This document shows, piece after piece, positions 34,218 to 46,025 of a stretch of DNA of 64,000 bases. Where the stretch lies: the NCBI RefSeq assembly GCF_033958435.1, contig NC_134147.1, positions 48,354,001 to 48,418,000 on the forward strand, written 5' to 3'. How positions within the stretch are numbered: the stretch's first letter is position 1; the number at the start of each line of letters is the position of its first letter. The notes under the pieces were generated by a model that saw only the letters and a list, made by a program, of their open reading frames with translations, was not told the DNA's origin and did no database searches. The position numbers were made by a program, and so were the translations under genes. The DNA comes from Carettochelys insculpta. Its lineage: Eukaryota; Chordata; Testudines; Carettochelyidae.

Positions 34218-34799
34218 AACTCACTGGGTTGTTAGTCCCAGGTTCGCAGACAGGTGCTCTAGCTTTCCTTTTCCAGTCCTCTGAGATCACTCAGGTCACC
34301 CAACATCTCAAAGCTAATCATTAATGACTCCGAGATCTCTTCAGCCAGCTCCCTATGTATTCTAGGATGTATTTTATCAGGTCCTGCTGGCATGAAGACA
34401 TCCAACTTGTCTAAGTCATTCTTAACTTGTTCTTTTCCTAATATAGCCTCAGATCCTACACTATTTACTCTGATATTCACTATATTAATCAGCCAATCAC
34501 TGCTTATCTTTTTGTAGAAAACTGATGCAAAAAAGCCATTGAATATGTAAGCCATTGCTGTGTTTTCTGTTATTGTCTTTCCTCCTTCCCTGAGGAATCA
34601 GTCTACCCTGTCCTTAGCCTTATTGTCTTTGTAAAAGGTTTCCTTGTTACCCTTTATGTCTCTAGCTAGTCATTTTGTGCCTCAGCCTTTCTAATTTTGT
34701 CCCTACATGCTAGCGTTATTTTTATATTCATCCTTCAAAGTAAAAAAGAAAAAGTCATTTTGATTTCTATGTCATTTAAAACATTTCCTGCAAGCTCCA

Positions 34800-35189
34800 T
34801 CATTTTGTTCCAGATATTGGTGATCTCATGATCTCACCTGCATTGTCTACTTTTCCACCAGACCACACAACTGTAACAAAATGAAAGAGCGTCTCTTACT
34901 GGCAGATGTGCACAGATTTACAGCCCACAGCAACCTGAAGTAAAAAGTGGGCTCCTGTACATTCAGCTACTGAATACTGGCCATAATGTCCTGTGGCCAC
35001 AAGTACTATTTTGACATTAAAAAAGTCAACAGAGCTATTTCCTATTTTATGTATGGGGCATCAAAGTTACAGTAGCAATGTCTGATAACCATCAGTAAAT
35101 GGTGGCAATTTAACGCTGATCATTTTATAGTTGATACTTTCTGAGTTTGCGTCTGTTATTGAGACACTTAACTTGTACCATTATCAGAG
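34800..35189. other. Unannotated stretch between two LINEs
   Basis: No exon or further repeat identified. The RT-containing frame nominally opens at 35131, but retrotransposon similarity starts only near 35190. Confidence 0.45.
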
Positions 35190-36416
35190 TGGTACATATT
35201 TCTGTCCACCACGGTTACTCAAGATGATCCAGTCATTCCACGAAGACATGAGAGGAACCATCCAATATGATGGCACATTATCGGATGTTTTCAGCATCAG
35301 GAGCAGCGTCAAACAAGGATGCGTCCTTGCTGCGACATTGTTCAGGATCTTCTTCGTGCTCCTCCTGAAGCACACCTTTAGATCTTCAACAGAGGGCATC
35401 TTTTTGCACACAAGATCTGATGGGAAACTGTTTAATCTTGCAAGGCTGAAAGCTAAATCTAAGGTGCGGGAAGTCCTCATCAGAGATATGCTGTTCGTGG
35501 ATGATGCTGCTGTAGTGTCACACACAGAAGACCAGCTTCAGAAGCTGCTGGATCAGTTCTCCAAAGCATGCAAGGACTTTGGGCTTTCCATCAGCCTAAA
35601 GAAGACAAATGTACTTGCTCAGGATGTTGCTGAACCTCCATCAATCAGCATTGACAACTATACGTTAGAGGTCATCCACGAGTTCATTTACCTCAGGTCC
35701 ACCATCACTGACACCCTGTCATTGGAGTCTGAGCTAAACAGGAGGATCGGAAAAGCAGCCACAGCTCTGTCCAGACTCAGCAAGAGAGTGTGGAATAACA
35801 TCAAGTTGTACACCAACACCAAAATGCAAGTCTACAGAGCCTGCGTCCTCAGCACTCTCCTTTACGGCAGTGAGTCTTGGACCCTGTACGCCTGCCAGGA
35901 AAAGAGGCTGAACGTCTTCCACTTGCGCTGCCTCAGGCGCATCCTTGAATATCATGGAAGGACAGAGCATCCAACACCGCCGTCCTTGAGCAAGCTGGAA
36001 TCCCAACCATGTACACCCTCCTCAGGCAGTGGGAGCTCTGCTGGTTTGGCCACATCCACGGGATGAATGATGGAAGGATCCCAAAAGACATCTTGTATGG
36101 TGAGCTAGCCTCTGGCAAAAGACCTCCTGGACACCCCCAGTTGCTCTACAAAGATGTTTGCAAGAGGGACCTCAGGGAGGTAGACATTGAGCCGGACAGC
36201 TGGGAGGAGCTGGCAGACGATCGCTGTAGATGGAGGCAGGAACTACACAAGGGCCTTCAGAAGGGTGAGATGAGGATCAGCCAGCTAGCAGAGGAGAAGC
36301 GAGCCCACAGAAAGCACAGTAAGGACCTGCCAGACACCCATTACACATACAACAGATGCAGCAAGGACTGTCACTGTTGTGTGGGCCTTCACAGTCACAG
36401 CCAACACTGCAAATGA
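35190..36416 (+). pseudogene. Non-LTR reverse transcriptase, one frameshift
   Basis: The first frame runs from about residue 20 of the 35131 frame with the CPPRLLKMIQSFHEDM finger region, SVKQGCVLAATLF (RT motif B type), and FVDD at 35494-35505 as the YxDD catalytic box, then GLSISLKKTNVL and LLYGSESWTLY thumb/connection motifs. After LRRIL (about 35945) the frame shifts, and the continuation (MYTLLRQW..GHIHGMNDGRIPKDILY) is in another frame, ending at a stop at 36416 after the Cys/His run CSKDCHCCVGLHSHSQHC. Only one shift and almost no other stops, so it is less decayed than the CR1 copies. Confidence 0.85.
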
Positions 36417-36493
36417 TGATCCCAAATGGAACTACAAAGGGCATGATCCATAGTCTACGTAGACTGAAGGATGCTACTACTACTACTACTACA
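35190..36493 (+). mobile_element. 5'-truncated non-LTR retrotransposon with (TAC)n tail
   Basis: A LINE unrelated to CR1. It contains the reverse transcriptase from just upstream of the VKQGCVLA box, the thumb region and a C-terminal Cys/His cluster, then a short 3' UTR ending in a GCTACTACTACTACTACTAC tail (36471-36493). The apurinic endonuclease is missing through 5' truncation. The protein resembles RTs often annotated near the RTE/BovB type in reptiles and fish; I do not fix the clade. A short AT-rich sequence follows with no clear target duplication. Confidence 0.85.
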
Positions 36494-38134
36494 TATTTCT
36501 ACCTTTTATTTCCGTAGCAACCTGAGATCTTCTTTAAGATGTCTAAGAGATACAGCATGGGAAGAAAGGTATTTTCTCCCAATAAAATTGTTCTGTCTGA
36601 CAAATATTAGAGTACCATGCAAACAACAGAAGGAGCATTCTGCTCCCAATGGAGGGCTTTAATTTCTGCTGCCCTTTGTAACAAGATGTTGTTCTGCACC
36701 TGTAATGGTTACTGCAATGTCAAGTTTCATTAGCAGGGGCAGGACAAAACTTTATTTTCCAAGAAGCAGTGCACTGCTAGGGGGTCGGAAGGCTTTTAAC
36801 TACTTAGATTGAACTATTAAATAAAAATAATGGGTTGCACTAGTGAACGCAGCCACTCAGAATGTTTGTCTATGGGCTTGTGGGCCAGCCTATGTCTTGA
36901 TGGGAACTTCAGTGGAAAGCATTCAGTGCCCATTGGAAATAATGGCCTGGTCTTTAATGGAGCCAGCAGTATAAATAAATGTCACTACCATGCCTAATTT
37001 TCTTGTACTTATTTATTCATTGGCTTTATGGCCTAGCAATCTAGGGCCCAACGTTTGGAAGAGCCTTGATCTTGGGTGCCGCCATAGCCCAGGTGGGGGT
37101 CGGGCACCAGACAGCATTTTGATAGCTAGTCACAGAGTGCTTAGTGCTGTCGAGGAACGAGCAGCACTACGGGGGAAGGAACAGGGCGGGTAAAAGCAGC
37201 TTCTGCACATGCTGGTTCCCCATCACTTTGCCTGCCCTCTGGGCGGTGATGCCCCTTCTCTCACTGGCCCGGCTAGAGCCTGGGGATCCAGATCCACGGG
37301 AGGCAGCCATCACCTCTCCCCGGGAACCGCTGCCAGATGTGGGCCACGTGGGAGGTCCCAACAGCATCACCTAGTGGCTGTAGCCAGAACTGTTCCTGAG
37401 CTCCCCAGGGCCTGTCGCTCCCAGGCTGTTGAGAGGAAGTAAAATCGCTTCCCAATCATGAGGCACTTGACGACCCGGTGAGCGTTGGCCAATGGAAGTT
37501 GCTTTTCACGCACACAGCTCATGACAATAAGAATTGCCATCCTCCTAAAACAGACTTTTCCTTAAACACGGGTCCCCAGAATTCTTTGCTCTGGCTCACA
37601 GCTGCGCCCACAGTCTGGCGGGACGGCAAGGAGTCACTATCCAGGCATCTTCCTTGTGGTGGCTGTTGCTGATGCTCCAGCCAGCCAAATCTTTAAAGAG
37701 TTCACAACTCTTTTCATAGCATTCAGGAGGGCCAGCTATCTGCAGCTGCTGTTTCCATCCGTCCGTATATTCTTCCTCAGCTCGTGCCCAAAGGGCATGG
37801 AAGTGGCAGTGCTGTGCGCTGCTAAATGCCTGCCGGGGCTGGGTTCTACCCCAGTGAATGCTGCATTTGAATCCTAGGCAACATGGTCCCACCAAATCCC
37901 TCCCTGACCTCTCAGATCACCTCCAGGGAAAGACTGTGCAGCACTTACTGCTGTGCTGCTGACAGACACTGGAGAAGGGCTGAGAGTCATCTGAGGGAGG
38001 GTACCTGAGTTCTTTGATCTCTGCCATTAGAGAGGCTCATTAACCTGGATTACCCTTCGGAGACCACTGCCTAGCAACAGGTAACCGACAGGACCCAGGA
38101 TTTTCCTGCTTTTTGTAGAGGTGGCAGGGACTGT
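36494..38134. other. Unannotated stretch
   Basis: No exon or named repeat could be supported. Confidence 0.45.
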
Positions 38135-38146
38135 TGGTTTCATTAT

Positions 38147-38313
38147 CAGAGAGGTGGCCATGTTAACCAGTATCTTCAAAGACAACAAGAAGTCCTGTGG
38201 CACCTTACAGACTAACAGCTGCAACAGCTTCGTCTGACAAAGAGGGTCCTTGCCCGCAAAAGCTCACGCTCCAAAATATCTGTTAGTCTACAAGGTGCCA
38301 CAGGACCTCTTGC
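38147..38313 (-). mobile_element. Penelope-like fold-back
   Basis: Minus-strand tail with a 31-nt extension (38147-38177), arm AAAGACAACAAGAAGTCCTG, GTGGCACCTTACAGACTAAC, a short damaged centre (CTGACAAAGAGGGTC.. CCCGCAAAAGC) and then the inverted arm CTGTTAGTCTACAAGGTGCC ending CCTCTTGC at 38313. Perfect 12-bp target duplication TGGTTTCATTAT at 38135-38146 and 38314-38325. The first tail lost most of its centre, so this copy is 167 bp. Confidence 0.85.
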
Positions 38314-39452
38314 TGGTTTCATTATGCAGCTGCAATCTATGGGGCAGGCACATTCCCAGCCCACTGTAACCCCCTGCATGTCAAACAGTAGAAACTTTCC
38401 TTCTGTAAGCCGAGGAGCAATGTGTAGCTTTATCATAGCAACCCTCTGCTCTCGTTGACACGGTTCATTACTCCCCATCCCTTGGGCTCTGCAGCCATTC
38501 GTGGGTTAATTCTCACCTGTTTAGTTGCCATGCAAGGCCTTAGGCCAGCAGGATTGCCTGAACTTTGGATAATGTCCAGTGACTGGAGAGCTGTCAGCCT
38601 CAGTGTGGTTGCCGGATCTTCTTTCCCAGTCCTCGGGTTGTCTATTGCCCATACAAGAACTGCTGCATGTGCATCGGCCATTGTGGGAACCGATTTCCCT
38701 CCAGAGTGACGGAGCAGCACATGGCTGTGAGTCCCTCGAGGCGAGTGGGGCTGCTGGAACCACCCAGTGGGGCTGTTGCAGTCACTTCCACTCATTCACT
38801 CCATCCTTCCTGTTCTCCAGCAGGTCCCAGGGTCCTTCTCAAGAGATCCCACTTCCCACCTGCTGCTGGGTTCCGGGGCAGCTCTGCTTTTAACCCTCTC
38901 CAAGCAGTTCTCTAAGCCTGCCCCTCCCAAAGTGGTGACAGGTTGGGGTCTGTGATTCCAAGGAGCCAATGGTGCAGGGTCTCCCTGTCACCTTTCTGGG
39001 AGGGGGAGGGACCCAGAGAGGGTCTGACAGCCCAGCTTTCTGAGCAGGGAGACCATTTGCATAGAGAGCCAGAAGCACATCTCCTGAGGGCACCTATGCC
39101 CACAATTCCTGTGGAAAGCAGTGAAAGCCCCTAGCAAGTTTCAGCATTGCCCTTCACATAATCAGCCCTTAACATGATTCCACTTAAACTTTCCCCACGC
39201 TGAAGGAGACACTCTTCTCCCTGCCTCCGCGTGCTTCTTCCTTTCGCACTCGCATGCCTCTGCGATCCCGCTGCTGTGTCATTTTATTGACCATACCTGG
39301 TACTAATCAACGTTCATCTGCCAAGCCAGCGGCACTGGTCTTGCGCCGGGGAGTACAGCTAGCCGCAGAGCAGGGCATCGGTAAGTCAGGGACACGTGAG
39401 CCAAACACCGATTCCGAGGCTCGTTCTCAACATAGCGCTCAGGTTGCAGCAG

Positions 39453-39560
39453 CAGTGGGCGACCTGCGGCCCGCCAGGGATCGGTGTGTGGCCGGCGAGG
39501 CAGTTTGTTACCATTGCCCATGCACAGGGTTGCCCGATTCTGCTTGTTTCCGTCCACAGA
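39453..39560 (+). mobile_element. hAT-like element fragment
   Basis: Starts CAGTGGGCGACCTGCGGCCC, close to the CAG.GGTGGGCAACCTGCGGCCC terminus typical of a vertebrate hAT family, followed by GGCGAGGCAGTTTGTTACCATTGCCC-like subterminal sequence. The opposite end and an 8-bp duplication were not found. Confidence 0.45.
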
Positions 39561-40754
39561 GTTTTTAATCTCTCGGTGTTACTGAAGTGACATGCAGTTA
39601 GAGCAAGGGCTCGTGACGTGCGGTGCACCCTGGTTGCGCACAACTCTGCTGGTGAGAGCCACGGGCTCCCTTTGCGGTCCCTCACAGTGCTGCTACAGTT
39701 CCGTCGGCTCATCTCGCAAACTCCAGGGCTGCAAGAGGAGCGGCGGACAGCTGATAGGAGCCCATCCGCCCTGTCCCGGGAGACCAGCTCGGTAAGGACA
39801 ATCCAGTGACCTGCTGAGATGAAGGAGGCCACTCGGGCGGCCCACTCGCTAGCCCAGGTTGCCCGTGGCCGGGTTGCAGTGATGCTGGGAGTACTCAGGT
39901 TTGTTCCTGCTCCTGTGGGGCAGCCTACTCACCCATTGCCCAGCAGAGAGCTGCGCTCGTCATGGAGATAAAACGCCTGTCTGGCTCATGTAGTTATTTA
40001 TTTAAAATGTTACCGACTGAGAGCGCTTCCTGAGACGCAGGTTTTATCTCCCCTGGGCTCCCGGGGGCGTCCCTTAGACAAGCTCATGTGCAACGTGCAT
40101 TTTAAAGGCAGCTCTAGCATGACTGACTGGCGCCAGTCAAGGCCTGCCCCAAGCGGTGCTGAGACCGTCTGACCCCAGTGGGGTCGGGGCACTTCCCACC
40201 TCTGAGGATCAGCCCTCATGAGCTGCCATCGCACTAGCCTGTGTGCAGCCCCCTGCACTGCTCTTCCTGGCATCTGTCACTACTGTGATGGTCTCTCCCA
40301 CAACCACCCTTTGACAGGCTATTGCTGTTGGGACTGTGTGTAGATGGGGATATAATGGGAATGAACGTGCCATCCTGGAGCATCCACCCCCTGGCTCAGG
40401 GCAGACCACTGAAGAAATGTCTGGCTCCACAGTCACCAGGCATAGGGTTACTGTGACTTGTTTTAGTCCCAGGAGACAGTGCTGCATCCATAAGCATCTC
40501 TTTGCACTGGTCTTAGCTCTCCCAGAAGACAAGCTGCAATTGCTTACCCCAGCACCCAGTCTGTGCCCCAGCTCCCGACACTGGTGGCACCTGGATGGGA
40601 GAAACAGGAAAGGTTGTTGTAGAACTGCACACAGAGCAGAATAACCTGAGACAGGGAAGAGATCAAAGAAGAGGCTCCATGAGCTCTTAACCTGGGGCAA
40701 GACTATCAAGTTAAATCTCCAGATGGTCTATTTTAGGTGTCTTTCAACTTGCTA

Positions 40755-40850
40755 CAGGCCAGATCCTCAGCCATCGTAACTCACTATAGTTCCAATGACG
40801 TCAATAGAGTCATGCCAGTTTACACCTCCAAAGGATCTGACCCTACGATT
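40755..40850. repeat. Palindromic old amniote repeat
   Basis: GGCCAGATCCTCAGCC at one end and CAAAGGATCTGACCC at the other, with a CAATGACGTCAATAGAG turn. This is the shape of a hairpin repeat known from many amniote genomes (AGATCCTCAGCTGGTGTAAA type). A related sequence is at 54938-55027, and a partial one near 62955-62998. Confidence 0.5.
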
Positions 40851-41529
40851 TATGTGGGAACACCAATGTAATATGGCAGTGTTTGCTGGTGGCTTGGTAA
40901 CTAGGGACCTTCCAGGGCTCATAACAGTAGTAAGTTCCTCCAGCGTGGAACCTCTTGGGACAGGGAAGTGTTTAATCTCAGGTATGAGGGGAGGTGGATG
41001 GAGATGGAAGGTTTGTGGCAGTGAAAATGGTTTCACATGAGTTTTACGATGGAAGCATTTGTGTGTGAGAGTGAGACAGACAGAGGGGGTGCAAGGGGGT
41101 TGTTTACAAAATATCATCATAGGACCCTTTAGCTCATCTCACAGCATATCCAGGGGAGCATCAATCTTAACATTAAGTTTTCAAATCAAGTTTCCTGCTC
41201 TACAACAACAAAAGCAGAGAGCTATGGCTGCATGTGCAGAGAACAAGCCATGAATTATCAGCCTAAAAATGACTGCTTGTGACACTAAAGAAAACCAACA
41301 ATAAGAGAGATCACAAGCGCAATCTGCTGGGCAGAGAGCACAGACTGGGTGTTTCCATCCTTACATATGGTGGCCAATCTGATCACCAAATGGTTCTCTC
41401 CCATCTCTGCAGGCTGGCAGCATTGTTCAAAATTTAAGGGTTTGGCACACCTGAACACAGGCAAAATATTGTGCACTTCCGCCGCTGTGCCTTTCACCAG
41501 TTCTCATTGCACATTCACTGGCTGATTCT

Positions 41530-41625
41530 AATCCCACCCCTCTAGGGAGATGGGCATTGTACCCACTGTGTGGATTAGTAACTGAGGGGCAAAGAGGTTA
41601 AGCACCCAGTTTGCCTCCAGATTGG
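41530..41625 (-). mobile_element. Possible MIR-type fragment
   Basis: Contains GAACTGAGG-like AACTGAGGGGCAAAGAGGTTAAGCACCC, which resembles the complement of the MIR CORE/tail region. The remainder is too diverged to support firmly. Confidence 0.35.
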
Positions 41626-43164
41626 GCTGGGTGCCAATGAGCAGCTTGGGGTCAGATGAGTAAGGCAGCCTGCTGTGGCCTACATGTAAGGAATGTGCCA
41701 GCAGGAACTCAATGCAGCTGAAGGCTGGGAGGAACGTACCTCCCAGAGATCATTTGTATGAGAATGCAAAGATGTGCATATGTGATACCTTGCAAACAAA
41801 GCCTGATGGGTAGCAAGGAAGCAATGAGGTATTGGCTATTGTAAAGACATAGTTGTAAAATCACAATTCATGCTAACACTCAGTATAAGAATTGTGAAAT
41901 CTCACCAATGCTCCAAGTTGTTGTGGGGGACAGGGCAGTCATCATAACTGTGTAATTGTGGATAACTGTGGATTACACAGGGCTCCCCTGGTTTAAAGCA
42001 TTATAAAGCAAAATGGGAGGGATAGGGCTTGAGCGAGTTAGATGAATGTCTTAGTCCTGCTTAAGCCTTGGCTATATAGCTATAAGCCTCATTTGATGGG
42101 CCCCTCCCCAGCTGTTAAAAGATGGAGCTGGCTGCTAGTGTTTGTATCCGCTGTGAGACTCTATGTTGGTAGAGACTGTGAGCTGAAACCAAATGGTATT
42201 AGCTAAGGGCTGAAATCACAGGTTTTGCCTCAGGCCAAACCCATGGCAGGCAGGTGGCATGACTGGTGGACAGCTTGTGGGAGAAGCAGCAGATGGACAG
42301 ACAGCGTGGCTGGTAAGAGGAGCAGGGGATGGACGGACGGCCAGTAGGAGCGAGCAGAACACCAGACCAGCACAAAGGTGGCATTGTCTCAGGCTCTATG
42401 AGGGAATGCATCAGCGTGAGGTGTCAGTGCCTGCACGGACTGGACCAAGTTGTATGTGGGGCATTTGAAATGCGGGGGAGAAAGTTGGGTGTATGGATCG
42501 GCTGTTTACTGTATTGGACTGGTGAGTCTGAGAGGTCAAGGGCATTGCTCGATGCATTTGAGCTGGGACAGTTACTTGAGGATTGGTTATGAACTCTCGG
42601 TGTGGTATTTTCCCAAGCTTATGCAAATTGACCTTTCTGCCTCTTTTATGAAAAGTTCTCTTCTGTGCTCAGACTCTGTGCTTGTGAGTGGGGAAGCATT
42701 GCCTCTCCGAGGCACCCAGGGATGTGTAAAGTTCCCAGACCTGGCCCTGGTTGCTGCCAACTCCTTCCAGCAGAAGGGTTACATACAGAATACATGTGGC
42801 ACTCTTTGCATCCACTTCTCAGGCCTGAAAGCTGGCATAGAGGCCACATCTTGGACCACTTTCTGAACCCAATACAGGAGAGGATTGGAGGGCTATGGGA
42901 GCAGCAGGCCCTCCCTCTACTGTGTCGCTATAATGAGTCCTTGGGGGACTCCCAGGTAGCTGGTCTCAGAACCATACAGGAAGTGCCCGGCTCTGACCAG
43001 TATTCCAAACCCTGCCCTCTCCTCTGGAGCAGAGAACAGTGGTTATGTGGTTTGCAGGGCCCTCAGGACCTAAGGAGTGTGAGACACTATTTGTCCAAGG
43101 TCCTAGAAAATCAGTGACAATGCCAGAGTCCTGATTCCCTTGTCCTGCCCTCCAACACCTCACT

Positions 43165-43330
43165 ATTAGGATTCTTATTTATTATTTGTATTACCACAGT
43201 CCCCTGGAAGCCTGGTGAAGGAGCAGGAACCTCTTGTGGTAGGCACCATACACGCAAAGAACAAAACGACAGCCCCTAATCCAAAGAGCCAATAATCTAC
43301 GTATAAGACAAGAGATGATCGATGGATACA
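43165..43330 (-). repeat. Ancient amniote dispersed repeat, copy 3
   Basis: TTATTTATTATTTGTATTACCACAG followed by a TAGGCACCATACACGCAAAG segment and CAGCCCCTAATCCAAAGAGCC. It is the inverted form of the repeats at 2683 and 13588, and the least decayed of the three. Confidence 0.6.
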
Positions 43331-44064
43331 AACTGGTGGCGAAGGACGAGCACAGAGTGAGCCCGGCTTGGTCAGCATGATGGCCCATGGTCTCTGCACA
43401 CCTGCAGCCTTGTTGGCATTCGTCAGCATCAGAGAGTGTTGAGCAGGGATCTGAAGGATGCTAACGAGGTAGCTTTGCTGGTGTTTCTGGGGAGCTCCTC
43501 CCAACAGCGAGAGAATGCAGCAAGCGGCTTGAGTGAAAATGTAACAAATGGGTGCTCCAGAGACAATCAAAAGCAGGTGTCGCCAGCAGGTGACGAGAGA
43601 GAGGAAGGGGATTGACTCAGAAGGGCCTTGACAATGGAGTGAAGCTGCTTCTGTTTGCTGCAGCAGGGGTGGAGGGAGCCACTGGAGGAGGCGCAGAGAG
43701 GGCGGATGGCCCAGGTAATGAGTGAGGAGAACAACTGCTCAGCAGCGTTCGCAGTGGAGTTCAGCAGAGCCAGCTGCCTGAGCTGCAGAGAACCATGTGC
43801 CCATTTCCATCCCCAAACAGAGGCTGGTATTCAGCATGTGCAGGCCTGGGGCTCCCTTTGGAACCAGCGTATTGGTGTCCTTTGCAGCTCCGCTGCTGGG
43901 AGCAAGCCAACAACTTCCAAACCAGCAGCAGGTTCTCCTGCCACGTCCTTACAAAGGATAAGGAGATGCCATCGTCCAAACACACACAGGGGAATGGCCC
44001 TGCCATTGTGTCGAGCTTCTCTGGCTTACACACGAACTTGATGGTAATGGCCAGTGAAAGGATC
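43331..44064. other. Unannotated stretch
   Basis: No gene or recognised repeat. Confidence 0.4.
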
Positions 44065-44890
44065 TGAGTCCTCACTCCTACCCTCTTTGCCTCGAGTTCG
44101 GTCTGACCTCAAGGGCTCCCTGACCACTCTCCTGTGTGGCAGAGACTGTGCAACTCCAACAAACCTGGGCCAGGAGTCCTGGGAGAGGGGCTCAAGCCCA
44201 AATCCAGTAATGGTCACTGAGGACGGGACTTGGGTGTCCCCACACCGGAGTTCTGCTGTGGACACTTCCCTGACTCACCGATGGTCGCACAGAGTTCAAA
44301 GCTCACACAATCTACTAAAGAACAATGAATTACCACAAGGGGAAATGGGGAAGGTTAAAGGGAACCCATCATTCCACCTGTGTCACGGGGACATCACAAA
44401 CAGCCATCTCTGGAAGTTCACAGTTCATTCTTCACATGTCCTAGGCCCCTGCCCAGGCCCTGGCTGTGCCACAGGGACGCTGTGGGTCAGAGAGCACCTC
44501 TAGGAGGCAGGAAACCTTTCTCCCAGCCTCGGCCCCCAGCCTGGTGGTGTCACCTTGCTCCAGTGCCCAGGGCCCCTCTCGCTTTCCCCACATGCTCACT
44601 GCAGCCAGCTCCAGACTGCTTGAGCCCCAGAAACCCTGCTCTTGGGCCATTCTGCCTCCGACTGCTCCTCTCTGCTCCCCTGCTCAGCTCAGACTCGGGC
44701 TCTCCCCTTAATTCAGCCCCACTCTGGCTCAGGAAGGACCAGCTCACAGGATCCTAATCTCCTAACTTTCTCATTGGCCTGCCTGCCCTGTCATTCAGGC
44801 TTTTCTGGAGCATTGTCTTCTCCCCATTGGTCCTGGGGAATGTCAGTCTCAGGGTCTTAATCTCTATGGCCAATCAAAAACACTCCATTA
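44065..44890. repeat. Possible unclassified turtle-type repeat
   Basis: The run from GATCTGAGTCCTCACTCC through GGCCAGGAGTCCTGGGAG and GACATCACAAACAGCC matches my recollection of a long, GC-rich dispersed repeat of turtle genomes. It has no partner within the window and no visible ends, so this rests on memory alone. Frames over it on both strands should not be read as genes. Confidence 0.3.
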
Positions 44891-45781
44891 AGTTTTAATG
44901 AGGGGCTAGCAGTCCCCTTCTATGAATACTAGAAGAAGGAAAGGACCAGCAAATTTTGTAAAACAGTAGGTGACCATTCTGTTCCACCTAAGGCCTTACA
45001 AAGTGTGTGGAGTGAGGTGTAATGGAAATGTTTACTGTGCCTTAACTGAAGGCCCTCACTGCCTAAAGGTTAAACCAAACACTCCGTTGACTTCGCTCTC
45101 ATTGTGTTAATTTAGCAGAACAGGGCATGCCCCGTATTTGGTGTCCCCATTATATAGTAATTGGCTACAACATTTGCTGCCTAATCCTCTCATAATACTA
45201 GAGGTGCAGTAAGTGAAAAACCCATGCACATCAGATGAATTTTAGGACATTAAAAGAAATACGAAGCATAAGGAGATCAAAGCTGTTCCGAACAGGTAGG
45301 AATACCAAGTGCCCTCATCTGCTGGCTTTGAAATCACTGAGATATTTAAATAAAGGCAGAGTTATTCATACTCAACACTATGGGGTCTTATTGCAAACAT
45401 GGGTTGTTTCACCAGCTGCCAGCACTTAATTTAACCTCCTGCCTCACAGCTCATTGAAAATCGTGTAATAGATAATGGAATCTCATCCTCTTTTTCTTTT
45501 TCCTCTAATTATGCCTAAGTGGAGCATGCTACATTGCTTTACCTGAATCAACACACACGTTCTAACCATGTTGGTGTTAGATCCACTAACGAAGCATGCC
45601 AGGGCAATTTGCCCAGGGCTGTTAGTTCAGCTGTCTGTAAAGAGATCTTCCTCCTGCAGTCAGTTATACTAGTATCTCTTCCCATCGTCTCAGGATTTGG
45701 GATGCCCAGGGGTTAGGGTCATGGGGAAACGTGCTCTGGATTAGGTTCTCATTCCCATTGGGGACCAGCCAGTGAATCGTA
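44891..45781. other. Unannotated AT-rich stretch
   Basis: No gene or repeat recognised. Confidence 0.45.
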
Positions 45782-45890
45782 GAATCACAGAACACTAGAG
45801 CTGGAAGGGACCTCGAGAGGTCATCACTTTCAGTCCCCTGCACTCACAGCAGGACCAGGCACCTCTAGATCATCCCTGACAGATGTGTGT
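45782..45890 (-). mobile_element. CR1 LINE 3' terminus
   Basis: Plus strand AGAATCACAGAACACTAG, AGCTGGAAGGGACCTCGAG, then CCTGCACTCACAGCAGGACC and ATCATCCCTGACAGATGTG. This is the reverse complement of the last ~110 bases of CR1, truncated after that. Confidence 0.8.
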
Positions 45891-46025
45891 GAGGAAAATG
45901 ACATCAGGAGGGTTCCCTGTGTCTACTTCAGGAGAGTTGCCTAGAACTTTAGACAAGCAGTAGTGGAAGGGAGCTCAGTAGTTCATCTGCTCCAGGCCCT
46001 GGAACTCACTATATAATAACTAGAG

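Larger units (their letters stand above)
32115..34790 (-). mobile_element. Long antisense CR1 LINE broken by insertions
   Basis: Collinear CR1 blocks in minus orientation. 34790-34258 is the upstream part of the RT region (translation includes AGPDKIHPRIHRELAEEIS). 33880-33480 is the middle (decayed NDLDKLKK segment, the CCCAGCTTGGG and Asp-rich region). 33155-32645 is the C-terminal coding and 3' UTR part. 32202-32115 is the 3' terminus (GTCCAAGTCCTACATTTCTG side). The gaps are a TIR MITE with flanking sequence (about 32203-32644), a Penelope-like element (33157-33479) and an unidentified insert carrying the 119-bp repeat (about 33881-34257). Confidence 0.75.
38326..43164. other. Mostly unannotated stretch
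   Basis: Contains a hAT-like end (39453), a palindromic old repeat (40755) and a possible MIR piece (41530). The rest shows no gene or recognised repeat. GC-rich frames at 38.4-40.7 kb occur on both strands at once and are not convincing. Confidence 0.4.

Noticed and set aside
34218..34262. tRNA or tRNA-derived SINE
   Set aside because: GGTTCGCAGAC looks like a B box fragment, but no A box, cloverleaf or SINE body could be found.
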